DNA of 64,000 nucleotides from Adiantum capillus-veneris (GCA_014529385.2 CM043944.1:65120248-65184247), one strand, 5' to 3'. Counted from the stretch's first letter, positions 11,121-23,600 are shown. The notes: generated by a model from the letters alone, not told the origin. A program made the numbers and translations.

Positions 11121-12762
11121 TTCCGTTTAGCTTTTGAAGCACATTCCCTTTCAAGCTTCCTTTTCCAAATCCAGCCACCATTTGTCTTTTACATTTATAA
11201 CCCAAGAGCTTTTTTTTAAACGGATGCTTTCCATACAGTCGATGCTTTGTGCATTAATTTTTGAGTCACAAAATGCTACCAAAAGCCGTCGATCCGGAGT
11301 CCAAGCTTGCCAATCCACACCACACTTGACCTTTGCTAAGGCCGCAAACCATGGCCAGGAAAACCGAGGAGAAACGTCTGAGACCACTTTGTCGACGAGA
11401 GTGATCAAACTTTCAATGGATATAACTCATTCATTGGGACTTCGATTACTGAGTCATGACATCGTACTTACTTCCCACAACATGTACTGCTCTCTAGGAC
11501 CTGCTCAATCCAAAACAAAACCGCCAAATGGTGCAACTTCCAAAGCAGACAGATGGGCACATAATTGATCCTTGGCAAACATTCCACCTGCCATAACTTT
11601 CCCTCTCGAGCTCCGATTGAAGATCCGAGAAGACCGACATGCTCCAAAACTCCAACACTTTGAACAATCTTATCCACTCATACCAGGTCTGGTCATCTGT
11701 CCATGCCTGCCTTGTCCGTTAAGGATCTGCAAGACCTTCCAACTTGCGGGAGCTGTTTCTTTCATACCATGGCCTCATTTGACAAACCGTGTGATCGAGC
11801 TTCTGAAGCATCTCGAACACTACATTCTTTGGTACTCTCCCAGCACTTTGGATACTTTGACTTGCCATCCCAACTGACACTTTGTAGGGCCTTGTTTGCC
11901 TAAACAACCACATCACACATACATCTGCTTTGCCACTCGCCTGCCGAGGGCCTTTATGTCTGCTTTAGCACCTTGTCGTGCATCTGATTGCAACCATATC
12001 ACCCCCCGGCACCACTCTTGGTATCTACCAACTTTACATGTACCAACGGGTTCAATCCATGGACTCAAAGGGTTGCTCTAGAAACATATTGGTGGCAAAA
12101 GCATTGTAGTAGCATGTAAGATTTGATTGACACCCTCTGATGTATTCTTTCTTAGTTATCCCTTTGAAAAGGATATGCCAGGGCTCTTTGTAATTTTTTG
12201 AGTTTTAAGCAATTCAAGCTCATTTGAGCACTTAAAAAAAAAACTTGAGCACTATTATGGTTCCCTCTAGATAGCATGGAAACTCATTTCATTGAAGGAT
12301 GTTGTGAGCTATAACAAACAATCACTTACTAAGCTCAGATCTATAATTTTGGGCGGTGAACCGATTTGGCTTGCTGATTGTGACTGCCTCCAAAGGGCAT
12401 GCTATTTAACCATGAAGTGGGCAACAACAAGCCACCTACGGGTATATGCATGCATACACACACACAAACACAAACACACACACAAGCGGATGCTCAATAG
12501 CTGCTCCCGTAAGCTTTGTGTACAACAATTCTCTCTTATGCTCCCTCACACAGACACACACACATACACATGCCCTAGCACTATGAGCTAGGGAATTTTC
12601 ATCTGGAGACGGGCAACAAATTTTGTAGCTTCCAATTAACTCTTTAGTAGTATTTCGAGAAAGTCTTTTTGGCCTTTAAAAGGCCAGAGGAGAGTGGGTG
12701 GAGAATGGGTGGACCGTCGATTAAGAATCACGAATTGGCGACACATGTTAGGTGAGCTTGTT

Positions 12763-13045
12763 TTATAATGTATATGGGTCTTTCCATCATTGTAACTCAG
12801 TCCCTTCTTTTAATGCTCAATTGACTTCCTTGTTATATAAAGTTTATACTATATTTTTATAATGTAAATGGGTCTTTTCATCATTGTAATTTGATCCTTT
12901 TATTTAATGCTCATTTAACTTTTTTTCTTTTTAAAATCTTTGTTTAGTTTATAAGTTTTATAAAGGTTATATTTTTCTTTTATAATGTATGTGTCTCTTT
13001 TCATCATTGTAATTTTGTCCCTTTATTTACTGTTCACTTGACTTT
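12763..13045. repeat. Threefold imperfect direct repeat, unit about 70 bp
   Basis: Three copies begin TTTTATAATGTA at about 12763, 12855 and 12978 and continue with GGGTCTTT(C/T)CATCATTGTAA-like sequence and a TTTAATGCTCA-like end. Spacing is about 92 and 123 bp. A fourth, weaker copy may follow at about 13061. Confidence 0.75.
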
Positions 13046-13696
13046 AAAAAAATTAAATTTGTTTAGTTTATAAATAGATCTCTTCATTTAAGAATCTAAT
13101 GACTTTCTTATCATCTTTTTGATTAAAAACATGCTTTTTTCTTTGTAAATTTTCTTTTCATTTTCAGACAATTTCTAACTAAAAATAATAAATCGTCCTT
13201 AAATGAAAGAATTTTTTTACCATTAAGATTTTTTTCCAGACTTTTGGTTTTGATATGAAAATGTCACCTTATTACTTTAGTGCATGTATTATTATTAGGG
13301 ATTAGCTTTAAAAAAATTCACAACTAAGATTTTTATTATAGAGAATTAGGTTTAGACATTTTCAATATTCATTTCTATCCTAAAGATATTATGGATTTCT
13401 TTCATTTAATAGCATGCATCATTTTATTGTGTAATTTATTTTATTGATATATTTATACAAGAATTATATCAATTCTTAAACTCTCACTAATATTTTATAT
13501 GCTTTATGTTTTCATGAGGTCAATTAATATAATACTCATACATAAGGGAATAAGAAAAAGAGAAGGATTTTGGTGCAATTCCTTCACCATTGAATTGAAT
13601 TGTTGGATGTTCTCCATGTGGCATTGAATGTTTTTGAATTACAATGTGTGCATATGGGAGTGCCCCCCCACTCTCTCACTTCGTTGGAGTCGAGGT

Positions 13697-13698
<2 letters not shown>

Positions 13699-13744
<46 letters not shown>
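13699..13744. repeat. (CT)n microsatellite
   Basis: A pure CT run, flanked by non-repetitive AT-rich sequence. Confidence 0.95.
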
Positions 13745-13747
<3 letters not shown>

Positions 13748-14862
13748 GTAGACCATCGTAAATCTTTACCTTGTTTTTCCACACAACGACATCCGCCAAT
13801 TCTCAAGTTTTTTTTTTTTTTAAAGTCTTTCTATTTAAACAATAAGCCTGCATAAAATAGTTCCTTTTGGTGGATTAAGTTTTACAATAACATATGTTCA
13901 TCATCGTTCTTAAAAGTGGAATTAGGCTTATCTAAACACTAACAATATCTACATTAGATATTGATAAGAGAGAAAAATCCAGCATTGCATAATTGATCTT
14001 TTTTTAAAAAATTGGGGGACATATTGGGTCTATGTTGGTTTTATTAAGGCGAATCTAGCGAGATCCTATTGCTCGCCTCTACCTGCTCCCTAGGTCAGCA
14101 TGCCACCGTGGCATCTCCCCGCCCCTATCCATCATCCTCTTGCGTCATCCCCTCCCGCTCGTCCTCGTACCCCTCGTGTCCATCGTTGTCAGCCTTGTCA
14201 TCAGCTTGACAGAAAGAGAGAGAGAACAGGGCTCCTCATCTTGCTCGTTAGCCTGGCCTGCAAAGTCGACAACAAAAAAACTGCACACACACACACACAC
14301 GCTCACAAACACACAGCCTACTGTGTGGTCATAAAGACCTCGCAATCAAGACAGCATACGAGATGCTATGGCAACTGAAGTCCATTCTCTTCGGCTCACA
14401 TTGTTAACCCATTGAATCTGATTCTCATGGCGCTCTGCACCTCCAACCTCATCGTCATCACCCTAAGCAATATGCAGTACCTGCCATCAAATCCATGTGA
14501 ACCCCTGTCCTCTGTTGTTTCCGCCGCAGTATCTTTATAAACGACGACAATCAAAGAGAGAGAAGGGAACATATCTTATCTTATACATATAGACGGGGAG
14601 AGGCACATGTGCAGAGAGAGAGAGAGAGAGAGAGAGACTTTCATTCTATCTAGCGTTCAAAAAACCTTGCAGTATCTTCCTTGATTCTCTCAAAACTAAT
14701 GCATTCAAAACTGCGGGGACATACTTGATCTTTTTTTTTTTGCATGATTGATCTTATCTAGAGTATACTGTCAAAATAGTTCTTGCACAAACCATAACTA
14801 AAGATTACTAGAGGATACAACATACACCTTGGTTCGTTAGTTGTTCCCTCCCTCTATTTCTA

Positions 14863-15146
14863 TATATTAGTGCTCCTACTTCGGTCCACTCGTAGCATTA
14901 ACAAGAATCTCCAGAGATTCTTTATTTTTGCAAAAGCAAACAAAAAAAAAGTGTTATCACCATCATCCCCTGGCTCGCGATGGTCTCTGCGAAAAAAAGA
15001 CTGCTGTCGCCATCATACGCTGGCTCGCGATCGCCGCTGCGCACGGCTCTCTCTCTGTTTCTCACTCTTGCCTTTGTCCTGAGACACACAACATCCCAGT
15101 TTGCATGTGCCATCTCTATCTCTGACTCTTTGAACTTGAGACACAC

Positions 15147-15205
<59 letters not shown>

Positions 15206-15745
15206 ATCTCAGTTTGTGCACACACTATCTCCTCCTCGCACGGCAAGGCAACACTAAGCTCTGATTTGTAGCAGCAGATCGACCTCGCGATGGAACTCTT
15301 CCATTGTAGGGCTCCCTAGTCTGCCACACTGGTCTGCAGCACGACGCGGGTCCCCTGCAGTTCCTTTGCAAAACGATCATTGCTCTACACCATGAGGCCC
15401 TCCTACAAATCTCATGGCATTGTTTGATTTGCTCGATCGCAGGACTACATCTCCATCCCCATCGCAGGCACAATTCGTTCCAACTCTAAGCCAAACACAC
15501 ACACACACACACACTGTGACCTACATCGTACAATGCTTGCAACAGAGAGATACTTTCACTCCTTTTCTCTGTGCACCACGCCACCAATGGAAACACATGA
15601 GATATTTTGTTTAATTCTGCTAAGACAGATGGAATGTTAAGGCCCTCTCTCTCTCTTCCTCTCACTCCTCCCCTTTTTTCCCCTCAAACGCTTGGGAGGA
15701 TCTCATCAGATTCTCCCAAATAAACCCCTTTTGCAAAATTGGGGA
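14863..15745 (+). repeat. 0.88-kb dispersed repeat, copy R1
   Basis: This matches 24240-25132 along its whole length in the same orientation: both start TATATTAGTGCTCCTACTT, share CATTAACAAGAATCTC, a (CT)n tract (15150-15201 here), GGGCTCCCTAGTCTGCCAC, a (CA)n tract and end near GCAAAATTGGGGAC. Homology stops sharply on both sides, so it is a mobile or duplicated unit. No transposase, RT or terminal inverted repeat is visible; it could be a solo LTR, a SINE-like or a non-autonomous DNA element. Confidence 0.8.
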
Positions 15746-16828
15746 CTCCTACTGGTATTAATGGAGTGTAATCATACATATTGGGAAGGTTTTTTCAAAA
15801 TCAACATATAAACACATCATGCTATGTTTTACGGCCGTTTCTTTGAAGAATATTTTGAACCACATAGAGTTACAATGACAATTTTTCTCGATATTCGAAC
15901 ATAGTGCTTTTTACACATGAGGTTTAAAGATAACTTGGTAAAGATTTGAGCAACAAGAAAGAAAGACCCAGACATATGTAAATAAATATAGACTTACACC
16001 AAAAATTTATTTTGCGCAACACTCGGTCACTTACATAAGCTTTGTAGGCTCACTAAAAAACATAATAGGCTTAGCCTATTCTACGACGGTGTGGCAGGAC
16101 AAGCACGCTACTAGAAAGATGATGGCACGAATGTCGGTTGACATTAGCCAAGATAGAATAGATTTTATAAATCATAAACTAGTTGTAGCTAGAGCCACAC
16201 TAATACTCATAACCACAATTGTACAAGGCCATATCTCCCTCTTAAATCAAAAACCTCCAATAACAAATAAGTCAGTGGTAGGTTAAAGATGTTTGTCTTT
16301 GATGCGACATCAATAACAAATGGTGAAACAGTTGTCTACCTGTCTTCCCACACTAAGCAATGTATGTTCTTAAAATACAAGTTTTTGTGGATGGTGGCAG
16401 ATCTCACCTTCAGTAATTTCTAAGGGCCTCGATCTATGTAGTGAGGTATTTATGGTTGTATAGAAATGTGGAATGTAGTTTTGATTTAATGTGACAAGTT
16501 TTTCAAGCATCAAATGGTCTATGGTCCTTTTTTTTCTTTTTTTTCTAACACTTTAGAACAATGTTATTTGTAAATACTAAATTATAAATGCTTTAATATT
16601 AAATTATAAATACTAATCTATACATCTAAACTTGAATATGGTTCAATGTGAAGGGAATTTAAACATAAACACACACATATATGTCTTTGTCTCCGTTTAG
16701 GTGGTTAATAGATATTAGTACGTATAATTTAATACTAGGATAATTTAGAATGCAAAGTTCTCAATTGTACTTAGAAATTTAACTTTCATGATCCTTGGTT
16801 ACAGAGGATTTTCCATCCCTTGTGAAAT
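15746..16828. other. Intergenic region, nothing recognised
   Basis: AT-rich sequence with short open frames that resemble no known protein. No element ends or RNA genes were recognised. Confidence 0.5.
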
Positions 16829-17713
16829 TTGGGTATGTTGGATCTATTCCCATTCCCCTTGGGTTCACAATGCGTCTTATCCTATTTCAAAGGGGTTGAC
16901 TTTCACAAAAAATTGATAGACTTCGAGATTGCAGCCTTTGCTAGCAATACCATCTTTGCTCTTCACATTGCTTCTGTGAGTGACGGGAGTGCCCTTCTTG
17001 TTAAAGCTAGAAAAGTTAATTCAGACCTGCTTTCCCTTGTTGATGCCTTTTCAAAGTCTCTTTATTTCATAGATCTCCAAGATAATTCTGACCTAGGATT
17101 CTACTTTTCCTCGCTTCCTACTATAGTTAGTAAACTCTTTTTTATCAATCATCTTCCTATTATCCCTCTCGAGATAAAACACCAGCCTACAATTATCAAC
17201 CCTCTATTAGACCTGGACCTGCTTGATGAAGAAGAAAGGGATTCCCTTTCCTCTTTAGCAAGGAATTCCTCCGGGAAGATAGAGAAGTCAATATCAGTCT
17301 CCTTTTTGGTGTGATACTGCTTTTACCTTCCAAAGACAAGTGGAGCTTGATGCTATTAGACTAGAGAATAAGCTATGGGACTTTGAACTTACTAATCTTG
17401 CGCCCCTTTTACTATTCACTCTTTAGGACTCTTATGTAGTATTTACTTTGAAGGGTTTGATCACTGTAAAACCTATACCTTGCAAGCTAAGCATTTGCTA
17501 CCTTTGGGATTTTTCTTTGATGTAGGGAGTATCAAATTGGCGGACATTGACCCTAATAAGTATTGTAATACTGTCATTATTTCCCGCAGCAAAGGACATG
17601 CTATCACTAAGAAAGCTAAGGACCCGAAGCGGTTCCTTGGGAATTGTTGGAACTCATACAGAGCCTTTGTTAAATGCCAATGTAAGAAACAAGGCCCTCA
17701 AGCTTCTTGAAAT
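16829..17713 (+). pseudogene. Unrecognised coding remnant of about 290 residues, two frameshifts
   Basis: An open frame at 16829-17314 (161 codons, MGMLDLFPFPLGSQCVLSYF...) is followed in a second frame by FQRQVELDAIRLENKLWDFE (about 17325-17420) and then, back in the first frame, by GLLCSIYFEGFDHCKTYTL and a basic C-terminus (KGHAITKKAKDPKRF) ending at 17713. The sense-like composition of all three pieces suggests one former gene with two frameshifts. I do not recognise the family and see no catalytic motif or signal peptide. It abuts a gypsy remnant on the other strand and may be a fragment of an unclassified element. Confidence 0.35.
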
Positions 17714-17925
17714 TCAATTGGTTTGACCATATGATTTGGTTTGTCTTTGGCTACCCCACCGTAACTAGTGATTTAGGTTGAAACCCATACATAGGTATGA
17801 AGGGAATAAAAACAAGTGTCACATGCTTTGCGCTATTATAAGAAAACTCTAGATTAGGGAGATAATCTTTCCAATCAGACTACTTTTTGCTAACATATGC
17901 TCTTAGCATATCCTCTAGCACCTAA

Positions 17926-19108
17926 TTAATATATTGAGTCTAACCACCCATTTTTGGATGATTTATAGTATAGATGTTGGAGTTGTGTGGCCAATCGTTT
18001 GAATACATCCCTCCAAAAATGAGTGCTAAACTTGGTATCACAATCATTCACAATATTGTTGGGCAATCTATATAGTCTATATAGATTATCAACAAATAGC
18101 TTTGCCAAGTCTAGAGTTTTAATTGTGAACTTGGTTGGAATAAATCTGCAAAAGTTTTTCAATCAATCTACCACCACCCATACCAAGTCATAACCTCATA
18201 TAGTGGTTGTTAAACCGACAATAAAGTTCATAGAGATATTTTCCTATTTAGCATTGGGAACCTCCAAAGGAAGCAAGAGACCTCCTGCTTTCAAACGCTC
18301 CCCTTTATTAGCTTAACATTTTTGGCAATGGAAGACATAATCTTGAACATACTTGCATAAACCTAGCCAATAAAATTTTCATCATATGAGTGCTTTTCTT
18401 TATCCCTGGGTGCCCTTCTCTAGGACTGTCATGACATTCATAAATAACTTGATGCCAAATATTTGTGTTCGTTAGTACACAAACTCTCTCCTTATTCAAA
18501 GAGAAATTTTGGGTTTATCAATGTGCCTTTTGTACATACTTGATGATACCCTGACTGCAACTCTATCTTTGTAAAGTATCAAATATTGACCACATTCAGA
18601 CCATGGTAATCTACACAGATGTGTATACCACGGTAATTTTCTTTACCAAAAAAATGGAAGAGGCTCATGTTGAAGAGCTAGGTTGAATGAACACTCTATT
18701 AAGGTAGTCAACAAAGCTGATGCTCCATCTCAATAGGCTCAAAAATACTAATGAGCATGCCATTGGATTCATATAATACACACGTATACAACCATCCTTT
18801 TTCTTTACCAAAAAAATGAAGAGAACCATGTTGAAGAACTGCTAGGTTGAATGAACCCTCTACTAAGGTAGTAATCAAAGCTAACGGTCCATCTCAATAG
18901 GCTCAGAATTTCTAACGAGTATGCCATTGGATTCAAACATAAAACTATTATGCTCATAGCTACGCTTTAATGAGAACCCTGACCCATATAGCCACTCTTG
19001 ATGACTAAGTACCACATCCGCCCAATCCATATTCATGACTTGGAGATTCAAAGACGTATGATACTCTTGAATATCCAACTGTACATCCTTTACTTGTGCA
19101 TCCCACAC
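17926..19108 (-). pseudogene. Gypsy pol remnant: protease, RT and integrase scraps
   Basis: Protease end: 19108-18881 reads LQVMNMDWADVVLSHQEWLY, matching the MD-DVVLG-WL strand of retropepsins. RT: about 18640-18500 reads ICVDYHGLNVVNI followed almost at once by YFTKIELQSGYHQV, two conserved gypsy RT blocks with the sequence between them deleted. Integrase: 18499-18308 reads VIYECHDSPREGHPGIKKS (the HHCC zinc domain), and 18162-17926 reads LAKLFVDNLYRLYRLPNNIV and NDCDTKFSTHFWRDVF, the catalytic core around its second Asp. All are separated by stops or deletions, so no enzyme can be made. Confidence 0.75.
18641..18946. repeat. Tandem duplication, two imperfect copies of about 147 bp
   Basis: 18641-18786 and 18800-18946 both begin TTTACCAAAAAAATG and share GGTTGAATGAAC, GGTAGT, CCATCTCAATAGGCTCA and GCCATTGGATTCA. 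A second local pair lies at about 19065-19150 and 19268-19352 (TCATGGTCGTTAATCATAGC in both). These duplications lie inside the gypsy remnant. Confidence 0.75.
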
Positions 19109-19361
19109 CTAGGCATCATGGTCGTTAATCATAGCTACTTTGTAGTAGTGGGAACTAGGAGCAGTGAGGCAAATTGAGTCATTTCACCAATTAATAATAC
19201 CCTTGAATTACCAATGGTACATTCTTTACTTATAAAATCCACATTTTGGCATCATGGAGGTCCGATACCCTTGAATCTAGCGGTACATCCTTTACATGTG
19301 TATCCCACCCCTCGATATCATGGTCGTTAATCATAGCTATTTTGTAGCGGTGGCTCGAGAA

Positions 19362-19376
19362 GGGGGGGGGGGGGGG
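19362..19376. repeat. Homopolymer of 15 G
   Basis: An uninterrupted run of 15 guanines inside the gypsy remnant. Confidence 0.95.
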
Positions 19377-19887
19377 ACACTACATTTAAAAAATGCCTAT
19401 CATGTGGGTTCAACAATAGGGATTATTTTACTATAAGTTTCTCACATTTTCACATATAGAAGAAGGGTGATGAAAAAAAGATCCAGAAAAACATTCACGG
19501 ATTGAATAGGAAAAGGGTCCCTTTTATTGGGGAAATTCTCACAATTAATTGGTTTGATAAATAGTCATTGAATGCATGTGATACATAGGTCTTACATGTA
19601 GTGACCCCCTTGAGAGCGGTAAGCACTATGAGTGGGGCAAACTAAACCATTTTACTAATTTATAATTAATAAAATTATGCGGAGCATCATGGTCTACCAA
19701 GATTCTCATTTGTGACCTTGGATAAAGCCATGCATGTACACCAGCTCGTCTCGACCAAAGGTCGATTGCCACATGGAGGCCATAATACAACACCCGTGTA
19801 TCTCTTTGGTGTGAGTTACTTCAACATTGGAAAAGCAAGAAGAGGACTTTAGAGGAAGCAAATGCACCATGTGTAACCTACCACTTA

Positions 19888-21077
19888 TTATTTACCTTGA
19901 GCGGTAGATTTTTCCTTGTGAGAATACTTTTTTCCATGTCCACTTCCTAAACAATTAAAACATAGCTTTTTGTTCTTTGTTTTTTCACTAGATAAATGAC
20001 CCATAGGCCCCTTGGGCTTCTTAGACGCATCAGATGTAGCTACCATAGATTTTTCTCTTATTATTCTCATGAGATACTTGTATATTTTCTTATGAAGTGT
20101 CACACATGTATGTGTTATGCAATTCTTTTTCATTAGGATTGTCATGTCTATGCGCCTTCACTATTGCTTTCTCAAGCATCTTGGGGTCCTAGGTTTTAAG
20201 TTGCTTCTTAAGCTCTGGTGTTAACCCATGGATGAACCCACACACCTACTGAAAGGCATCTAAATCTTCCATCTTGAGAATTACATCATGATAGAGCGAG
20301 ATATGCTCTAAGAGTGTCTTATGCTGATGCATAGAGAACTTGTCCTATATTGTCCAATTTTTATATGCCACATTGGAGGATAGAAATTATTTTTTGAATA
20401 CATCCTCGAAGGCTACCCATGTCTATGGTATGATACCCTTCTCCTTTAGAAACGTCCACTATTTATAGACCTTACCCTTTAGTGTTAGACTTGTTTGCAG
20501 TTCCTTGAATGCATCTAGAGTGCGCTAAGATTGTGAATACCATCTCATTTGCTCAGGAATATGTTCATAGTATCTTTATTGTGTTTCTTTTCCTCTCCTC
20601 AAAAAATTGGTGGCTTGGTATTCTTTAACAAGTCATCCACCTCTTTTTGAGAGAGAGGGGGCAACCCCTTCTGATTGGAGCCTTGGCCTTGCAAACCATG
20701 TTTGTTTATTCTAGGCATGGGACCTTAAGAGACCTTAGTCTGCTCATTAACTAGGCTCTTGGCTTACTATTGCACGAACTGCACAAGTATATCATACATT
20801 TTGCTTATATTTACATTCAAATGTGCAAATTGGACTCTAAAACAAATATGCATGTTTGCCGTGTGCTAAATTCTTGCATATCAAGAAGTTCAATGCTATT
20901 ATCTGGGCCAATTTCCTTGCGGGCACCCTCCATGATAGTGGCCAAACACGGGGTAACAAGATGGAAAATTGGTGTAGGGTTTTCAAAATCAGAACTATGG
21001 TGCATGTCGATATCTGAATCCATGGTGTAATGTGTTGTGCGAGTAAGAAAAGATGAATACCTTGTTTCAAAAATCAC
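19888..21077 (-). pseudogene. Gypsy gag remnant with decayed CCHC knuckle
   Basis: The frame at 20145-19888 ends in CFNCLGSGHGKKYSHKEK, a zinc knuckle (C-X2-C-X4-H) whose last Cys position is Tyr. Just upstream, about 20250-20150, FIHGLTPELKKQLKT then a stop and DPKMLEKAIVKAHRHD match the conserved end of plant gypsy gag capsids. The N-terminal part up to 21077 is too broken to align. Gag would form the particle shell and bind RNA; this copy cannot. Confidence 0.65.
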
Positions 21078-21529
21078 GAGGCAAAAATAAAGAACGAATT
21101 AAGGTGAGCAACGACAATAGAAAAATCGATTAGCCTTGCTAGATCAAAGCTATCAAGTCGAAGTAAGGTACCAATGTCGATTTTAAACACCGAAAATAAA
21201 TGTCCGCTAAAAAAAGCTTGCCAAATATTGATTAAAAGTCGTAGGAATTTTCCCTTTCGATTTTGATGGAGAAGAATCCCTCAATTTTGATGTGGCAAGA
21301 TAATCTTGCATGCTTTTACTCAGTCATTTTTAACTTGTAAAGTACCATGTCAAAATATGAAAGGCACGTGGTTGCCAATTTCTATAATTTTCTACAGCTT
21401 CGTGTATAATTTTTGGAGCTTCACATATAAGGTCGGTCGTTGTCAATTTCCCTTTCTTCCAAGGTCACTATCGAGAGCTTGTTGACCACCATAGCTTTGG
21501 GGGCGGGGGGGGCAGTCGCTCGGCTGGCC

Positions 21530-22930
21530 ATTGGATCAAGAAGGCCTCAAAATTCTCAACCCTATGGCCCATGCAGAAGGTTGATGTGCCAATTTTGTAG
21601 TCTCATTCTCTAAACAGGATCAAGCATGGGCTATCATGATCAAAGATATGCTAGAAGCAGCTAAACTTGGTATGAAAGGTGGTAAGTGGGAAGGGTAGAG
21701 GTTCATGACAAACTCTTAGCCCCTACGTGGTCTACCCTAGGTCTGGGGGGCATCTCAAGGGAACTCGTAAGGAAATGCAACAGAGCAGTGAGCATCTTAG
21801 AGTGGGGGGAAGAACCCAGATACTTCAAGAACTCCATTTTGCATTGGTCCCCCTGGCTCTCTAAAGTTGTAGGTCCACCACAAAGTCCCTATTCGATAAA
21901 AACAACCGGGAAACTAGATAAGAAGGGTCTGAATCAACTTGGGCACTTTTGGGACAGTGACAACAAGAGCTGGAAAACCATTGACGTTCTGGTAACCTAG
22001 TTCCAACTTAATGGCTTGGAGGTATTGCTAGTCAACAAATTAATGAAAAAGCTTGACAATGTGTAGCGATGCCAATCTGTGAATCGGGGTTTTGAGTGGA
22101 ATGCCTAGAGATGGCTAGGAAGGAGTCTCTTATGGAAACTCCATTCTAAAGGCATATATCATACAATGATGCACAAGAAGATTTGGTCTAGCCTCCTTAT
22201 TAAACAAGATATGGAAAAAACAAAGGCCGGAGGAATGGTGGGAGCAAGTAATGGAGAACATCTGGAAGCCAAAGTTGCCGCAGCACATGAAGATATTTAT
22301 ATGGAAGGTAATGTGGGGTGATCTACCGACGGGTATGAAGATCCGGGAGAGAGGGGTTGGGCTAGATCGATGCTTGGGATATAGGTTAGCTAGTGAGGAT
22401 CTGGCCCACCTATTCATGGGATGCCCGGTCGCTATTAGAGACCGCGTAGGGAAAATATGCAAGTGGGTCCAAAGGACATGGAAAATTGGTTTTTTCAAGA
22501 CTAATTTATTCCTTGGAGGTAAGAAGTTGGGAATCCTTGCCCTCCTCATATGCACTCAAACTGTAAGGTACTTCTTCTTCCATAATGTATGGTAGACAAG
22601 GAACCATCGTGTATTTGAATGAGATCATGAGGTGGCAAGCTTTGCAGAGATTGTACAAGAAAGAAGTGTGCTAATATGGACACTCAGGTGCAAGCAAAAC
22701 TCGGATGATTGGTCTAGGACTACCCTTGCCAGCTTGTTATCAACACATAATAAGTAAAGCCTATAAATTTTGTTCACATTCTATGGTGATAGGCCTCATT
22801 GCGAGACGATAAGCATCCAGCTTGTAAACTTATGCACCTCAAGGCTCAATCCGAGCTTGAGGTTGGTCCTGTAATTTTTTGTAATTTTATGATATGATTA
22901 ATACAATCCACTCAAAAATTGTGAGTTTTG
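21530..22930 (+). mobile_element. LINE-B copy 2, 3' fragment
   Basis: This plus-strand segment matches the 3' part of LINE-B copy 1: 21686-22000 reads VRKCNRAVSILEWGEEPRYF, and 22251-22595 reads MENIWKPKLPQHMKIFIWKV, SEDLAHLFMGCP and RYFFFHNVW. Frameshifts and stops are frequent. The 3' end is at about 22910-22926 with a one-sided decay of the ACTCACAATTGTGAGT palindrome, then TTTTGCC and AAATAAAAAAG. It is 5'-truncated just after a G-rich stretch at about 21500. Confidence 0.85.
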
Positions 22931-23083
22931 CCAAATAAAAAAGATAAGTATCAAATATTTCTATCTTATCTTGAGCACCCCATAGCTTTGGGTTGTGAAA
23001 AAAGATTAAAAGATTGTGTGAAAATATTTATAGGAAAGAATTTATATTTTTAGGTCAAGTATTTGCACTGTAAAGCTATATAT

Positions 23084-23329
23084 CACTACTAAGAGGCTTT
23101 GTTCATAGGGACTCCTTTTCGCATAACTACACACATCGCTATCATCCCATCGCATCAGGACTAGACATCTGGAAGCTTCAAGCATTGCTTAAGCGACACA
23201 AATGGCGTTGCTATATAATCGTCACTTAAGCTATGGTGTTAGTAACACATGTCATCACTTAAGTGACACTTACTTTTGATTTTTATAAGCATTACTTAAG
23301 CGATGACGAACTTTTAGATATTGCTTAAG
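23084..23329. repeat. CTTAAG-motif cluster beside a CACTA-like start
   Basis: Five copies of CTTAAG lie at 23188, 23225, 23258, 23295 and 23324, mostly extended to GCTTAAGCGA or CACTTAAGTGAC, that is, in both orientations around a palindromic core. About 100 bp upstream is CACTACTAAGAGGC at 23084. A CACTA terminus with subterminal motif repeats is the hallmark of En/Spm elements; no transposase or other end was found. Confidence 0.45.
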
Positions 23330-23600
23330 CCATGTTAGACTGTTTCATTTTTTAGAATCAAAACGGGGGAGTTGTCGAGTGAGAGCTCTCAGACTATTTT
23401 AAGTTCCTCTCTCTCTCTCTATACCAATGTTAGGCCAAGGGTCTAGTCTGAGACTAGAGCTCGGGGTTAATTATAAAAGGGGCAAGAGGTTGGGAGGAGA
23501 GAGATTTCAGAGTCCAAGGCCTCACCCTAGTATCACATCTATTTTTAGGGAGCAAAGGCACGGTCTAAATTTTATTTTATTTTATTTTGGGGGCTTTTTT

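Larger units (their letters stand above)
5735..12081 (-). mobile_element. Family-A LTR element, copy A1 (gag-only, decayed, split by LINE-B)
   Basis: Read on the minus strand, this matches the better-preserved copy A2 at 29511-38009. The LTR starts at about 12081 (degenerate match to the A2 LTR start TGGTGCAACC) and ends at about 7557. A primer-site-like TGGTGCCCC follows, then the gag-like frame down to 5758. The second LTR is not visible; the element runs into the microsatellite cluster near 5735. A LINE-B copy (8236-10460) and AT-rich DNA up to about 11100 interrupt the LTR. Divergence from A2 is high, so this is an old copy. Confidence 0.7.
7557..12081 (-). repeat. LTR of family-A copy A1, interrupted by LINE-B
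   Basis: 11690-11880 aligns with the reverse complement of A2 LTR 29700-29880 (for example CCTGCCTTGTCCGTTAAGGA against CCTGCCCTGTTCGTCAAGATC-like sequence), and 7800-7920 aligns with A2 LTR 30900-30970. The intact A2 LTR is 1742 bp, whereas this copy spans 4.5 kb because LINE-B and AT-rich DNA lie inside it. Confidence 0.6.
12082..14862. other. Intergenic AT-rich region with short repeats
   Basis: No supported gene. It holds CA-rich microsatellite sequence around 12455-12560, a threefold imperfect repeat at 12763-13045, a (CT)n tract at 13699-13744 and a (GA)n tract at 14613-14637. At 14046-14100 a short stretch (GGCGAATCTAGCGAGATCCT) resembles the start of LINE-A at about 28914 and may be a 5' fragment of that family. 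Confidence 0.6.
17926..21190 (-). mobile_element. Ty3/gypsy retrotransposon remnant with internal deletions
   Basis: Minus-strand fragments occur in the canonical order gag, protease, RT, integrase. The order protease-RT-integrase identifies Ty3/gypsy rather than copia. The RT has lost most of its length, RNase H is not visible, and the reading frame is full of stops. LTRs were not identified. A TGGTACC stretch near 21170 on the minus strand could be a decayed primer site, weakly. Confidence 0.75.
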
